Assembly (NCBI GenBank): GCA_030620125.1 | Contig: JAUXFI010000102.1 | Span: 1 to 7,447, forward strand | Source: Anaerolineae bacterium | GTDB lineage: Bacteria > Chloroflexota > Anaerolineae > B4-G1 | DNA length: 7,447 bases | Reading direction: 5' to 3' | Part shown: positions 5,323 to 7,447 of the stretch, piece after piece | Layout of the letters: the number at the start of each line of letters is the position of its first letter | Numbering within the stretch: position 1 is the stretch's first letter | Notes under the pieces: generated by a model | Databases searched by the model: none | What the model was told of the DNA's origin: nothing | What the model saw: the letters and a program-made list of their open reading frames with translations, nothing else | Translations under genes and position numbers: made by a program

Positions 5323-6651
5323 TTGAAAACCACAACTGAACCCCTGGAAAATCGTCAACTACTCCTCACCATCGAGGTGGATGAGGAGCAGGCCCAACAG
5401 GCCATGCGGCAGGTCGCGCGCCGGATTGCCAAGCAGTCAAAGATTCCAGGCTTCCGCAAAGGGAAGGCCCCCTACAGCCTCATCCTGCAGCGCTACGGCG
5501 AGGATGAAGTCCGTAAGGAAGCCGCCGACACGCTGGTCAAGGAGGTCTATAGCGAGGCGTTGGAGCAAGAGGAGATCGAGTCCTACGCACCTGCTGTGTT
5601 GGATGAAGTCACACTGCACCCCATCACCTTCAGGCTCACCGTCCCCCTGCGCCCGGTGATAGAGCTGGGCGACTACCGCGACTATCGTCTCAAGCCCCGC
5701 AAGGTCAGGGTTTTCCAGAAAGAGGTGCGGCAGGCGCTCGAAAGGATCTGCGAGCAGAACGCGATCCTTGAGCCTGTTGACCGCCCGGTAGCGCTGGGCG
5801 ACGTGGCTGCGCTTGATCTCGTGGGTCAGACGGCTGACGGAGTAGAGTTCCTCAGAAGAAGCGACCTCCGCGTCCTGCTGAACGCTGAGAGCGCTGATCC
5901 CGCACCAGGCTTCGCCGAGGCCATCGTGGGAATGGAGGCCGGCGAAGAGCGTATCTTCACATTGGCCCTGGCGGCCGACTTTCCCCGCGAGGAGCTACGG
6001 GGCCAACAGGCAGAGTTCACCGTCGCGCTGGGGGAGGTCTACGAGCGTATCTTGCCCGCACTGGATGACGACCTGGCGCGTACGGCCGGCAGATTTGACT
6101 CCCTGAAAGAGTTGCAGGGGCACGTCAAGGAACAACTGCGGCAGGCGGCGCAGCAAAAAACCGACGAGGAGTACGCGGCGCAGGTACTGCGAGACCTGCT
6201 TGAGCAGGCCCAGGTCGAGTATCCGCCTATGCTGCTCAAAGAGGGGCTGGACGAGACGGTCGAGGACTTTGAGCAGACGCTGAAGCGCGATGCGCGGCTT
6301 TCGTTGGAAGATTACCTGCACATCCAGGGCCAGACCATGGAGGAACTGCGGGAGGAACTCGAGCCTCGCGCGGTAGCCCGTCTCAAGCGCTCCCTGGTGC
6401 TGAGTAAAGTCGCAAGACTGGAGGGACTTGAGATAGATCAGGAAGAGACTGAGGCGCACATCGAAGCCATCTGCGCTCCGTGGGGTGATCGGGCCGACGA
6501 GGTGCGCGCCTCCCTCAACTCTGACGATGGGCAGAGATCGGTGCGCAGCCATCTGCTGGGCAACAAGGTGGTGCAACGGCTGGGTGCCATCGCCAAGGGG
6601 GAGGCAGAGGAGCAGGAAGCAGGAAGCGAGAAGCAAGAAGCGGAGGGTTGA
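5323..6651 (+). CDS. tig: Trigger factor (ribosome-associated chaperone and peptidyl-prolyl isomerase)
   Basis: This 442-residue cytoplasmic chaperone binds ribosomal protein L23 at the exit tunnel and shields nascent chains. The N-terminal domain (about 1-140) contains the ribosome-docking signature GFRKGKAP at 43-50. The FKBP-like PPIase domain spans about 155-240 ([43 protein letters not shown]). The helical C-terminal domain runs from about 245 to 425 ([37 protein letters not shown]). The length is normal for the family. The start is TTG, supported by a strong AGGAGG. The last 17 or so residues ([16 protein letters not shown]) are a hydrophilic tail encoded by a 7-bp purine-rich tandem array and are probably not conserved. 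clpP follows after 23 bases, the common tig-clpP order. Confidence 0.96.
   Translation: MKTTTEPLENRQLLLTIEVDEEQAQQAMRQVARRIAKQSKIPGFRKGKAPYSLILQRYGEDEVRKEAADTLVKEVYSEALEQEEIESYAPAVLDEVTLHPITFRLTVPLRPVIELGDYRDYRLKPRKVRVFQKEVRQALERICEQNAILEPVDRPVALGDVAALDLVGQTADGVEFLRRSDLRVLLNAESADPAPGFAEAIVGMEAGEERIFTLALAADFPREELRGQQAEFTVALGEVYERILPALDDDLARTAGRFDSLKELQGHVKEQLRQAAQQKTDEEYAAQVLRDLLEQAQVEYPPMLLKEGLDETVEDFEQTLKRDARLSLEDYLHIQGQTMEELREELEPRAVARLKRSLVLSKVARLEGLEIDQEETEAHIEAICAPWGDRADEVRASLNSDDGQRSVRSHLLGNKVVQRLGAIAKGEAEEQEAGSEKQEAEG
6615..6642. repeat. Four 7-bp tandem units in the 3' end of tig
   Basis: GGAAGCA (6615-6621), GGAAGCG (6622-6628), AGAAGCA (6629-6635) and AGAAGCG (6636-6642) follow each other without gaps. 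Seven is not a multiple of three, so copy-number change would alter the C-terminal reading frame and the tig stop position relative to clpP. A related GGAAGCGAG string occurs at the end of the Wzz-type gene (minus strand, near 2570). Confidence 0.85.
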
Positions 6652-6659
6652 GAGTGATG

Positions 6660-6665
6660 AGGAGG
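6660..6665 (+). promoter_or_regulatory. Ribosome binding site that fixes the ATG start of clpP
   Basis: AGGAGG lies nine bases before ATG 6675. This favours the [11 protein letters not shown] start over the in-frame TTG at 6648 and ATG at 6657, neither of which has such a site. The site lies within the 23-bp tig-clpP gap. Confidence 0.8.
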
Positions 6666-6674
6666 GTTCCACCT

Positions 6675-7268
6675 ATGGCGTTGATTCCGATGGTGATTGA
6701 GACGACGGCGCGAGGCGAGCGCGCTTACGATATTTACTCGTTGTTGCTCAAGCAGCGCATCATCTTTGTGGGCACGCCCATCACCGACCAGATCGCCAAC
6801 CTGGTGGTGGCCCAGTTGTTATACCTGGCGAGCGAGGATCCAGAGAAACCCATCTCAATGTACATAAACTGTCCCGGCGGCATGGTCTACCACGGTCTGG
6901 CGATTTACGACACCATGCAACAAGTACAACCCCCAGTCGCGACCTACGCCGTGGGTGTGACAGCCAGCATGGGCACGGTGCTGTTGGCAGCGGGCACGAA
7001 AGGCTATCGTTACGCGCTGCCACACGCCACTATGCACATGCACCCGGCCGGCGGCAGCACACAGGGATATGCCCCCGACGTCGAGATCCAGTATAAAGAG
7101 TTGAAGCGCGTCGAGGACTTGCTGCACAGATTGCTGTCCCGCCATACTGGCCAGACGGTGGAACAGATTGAAGCCGATTTCGACCGCGACCGCTTCATGA
7201 CCGCCGAGGAGGCAGTCGAGTACGGGCTGGTAGACGAGATACTTCAACCGGCGGAGAAGAAACAGTAA
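6675..7268 (+). CDS. clpP: ATP-dependent Clp protease proteolytic subunit
   Basis: This is a 197-residue serine peptidase (family S14) that forms the barrel-shaped core degrading proteins unfolded by ClpX, ClpA or ClpC. The start [20 protein letters not shown] leads into [16 protein letters not shown], the usual N-terminus. The catalytic triad is complete: Ser98 in GVTASMG, His123 in HMHPAGG, and Asp172 in [17 protein letters not shown] (64-69) is the oxyanion/strand motif, and [17 protein letters not shown] matches the handle-to-active-site region. The residues after the catalytic His are PAGGS rather than the frequent QPLGG, with overall length kept. It is probably co-transcribed with tig. 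No clpX follows; the next 130 bases hold a palindromic repeat element and the end of a gene on the opposite strand. Confidence 0.96.
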   Translation: MALIPMVIETTARGERAYDIYSLLLKQRIIFVGTPITDQIANLVVAQLLYLASEDPEKPISMYINCPGGMVYHGLAIYDTMQQVQPPVATYAVGVTASMGTVLLAAGTKGYRYALPHATMHMHPAGGSTQGYAPDVEIQYKELKRVEDLLHRLLSRHTGQTVEQIEADFDRDRFMTAEEAVEYGLVDEILQPAEKKQ

Positions 7269-7295
7269 CGGGCGCTATTCCGCCGCCGCGGGGAA

Positions 7296-7393
7296 ACCCT
7301 TGCGAAGGTTTGGTAGCAACTCTTACGCCCCAAGCGTCCTCGTCCACCTGGGAGTACTCCATTACCAAAGCTGTTCGCAACCTTCGCAAGGGT
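7296..7393. repeat. 98-bp element bounded by opposed CCTTGCGAAGG palindromes, copy 2
   Basis: The left end ACCCTTGCGAAGGTT (7296-7310) is the exact reverse complement of the right end AACCTTCGCAAGGGT (7379-7393). The interior is 68 bp, as in copy 1. A second pair TTTGGTA (7309-7315) / TACCAAA (7363-7369) extends the possible fold, and GGAGTACTCC at 7351-7360 is a 10-bp palindrome. The right sides of the two copies share AAA(T/G)CTGT(C)TCG just before the palindrome; the rest of the interiors have diverged. It lies between two apparently convergent genes and could serve as a bidirectional terminator. Confidence 0.8.
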
Positions 7394-7403
7394 AACCGAG
7401 TGC

Positions 7404-7447
7404 TTACTCTGCTTCCAGTATGACCACCTCGCCATCGTACAGGCTGC
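7404..7447 (-). CDS. Probable 3' end of an unidentified gene, cut by the window end
   Basis: The minus-strand frame entering from the window edge reads SLYDGEVVILEAE and then TAA (7406-7404). The sequence looks like an ordinary protein C-terminus, and the position convergent with clpP is plausible. Thirteen residues are not enough to name a family. Confidence 0.3.
   Translation of the reverse strand, partial: SLYDGEVVILEAE

Noticed and set aside
5995..6672. Minus-strand open frame of 225 codons inside tig
   Set aside because: It is antisense to the well-supported trigger factor gene, has no recognisable domain and no ribosome site.
1..7447. CRISPR array, insertion sequence transposase or prophage genes
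   Set aside because: No regularly spaced direct repeats of CRISPR type and no transposase, integrase or phage protein motifs were seen in any frame.

Overview
The window looks like a piece of a fairly GC-rich bacterial chromosome. It is most likely from the Chloroflexota (Anaerolineae-like), although that assignment is inference only. It rests on the archaeal/bacterial-type SIS-domain phosphoglucose/phosphomannose isomerase, a ClpP with an HPAGGS segment after the catalytic His, the decayed AlbA_2/divergent-AAA type ATP-binding gene, and gene borders full of short purine-rich or palindromic repeats. No 16S or other decisive marker is present.

Layout. Positions 1-1159 are a decayed accessory zone: the possible 3' end of an unknown + strand gene, a stray winged-helix fragment, and a truncated minus-strand pseudogene of the AlbA_2 / 'ATP-dependent DNA helicase RecG-related' family. 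That pseudogene is broken by one nonsense codon and by an exact 11-bp tandem duplication. Positions 1160-1512 hold no credible gene. They carry a 98-bp element bounded by opposed CCTTGCGAAGG palindromes and a second, 132-bp element bounded by 13-bp inverted repeats. Positions 1513-3779 (minus) form a two-gene operon, a Wzz-type polysaccharide chain-length/co-polymerase protein followed by a membrane-anchored TPR protein, joined by an ATGA overlap. Its promoter has perfect consensus hexamers with a 17-bp spacer (TTGACA-N17-TATAAT) and lies across the stop codon of the next gene upstream. A 13-bp-stem hairpin sits in the leader. Positions 3987-5078 (minus) encode a bifunctional phosphoglucose/phosphomannose isomerase with its own TTGACA-N17-TATCAT promoter. 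Back-to-back with that promoter is one that drives tRNA-Leu(UAG), tig (trigger factor, TTG start) and clpP on the + strand. After clpP there is a second 98-bp palindrome-bounded element and the probable 3' end of a convergent gene cut by the window edge.

How it works together. The minus-strand block plausibly links hexose-6-phosphate interconversion (mannose-6-phosphate supply) with assembly of a surface polysaccharide. The + strand block is a protein quality-control unit: a ribosome-bound chaperone next to the Clp peptidase. I see no new multi-gene defence or metabolic system. The most unusual material is non-coding: two 98-bp elements with identical spacing about 6 kb apart, and a nearly intact pseudogene whose frameshift is an exact tandem duplication.
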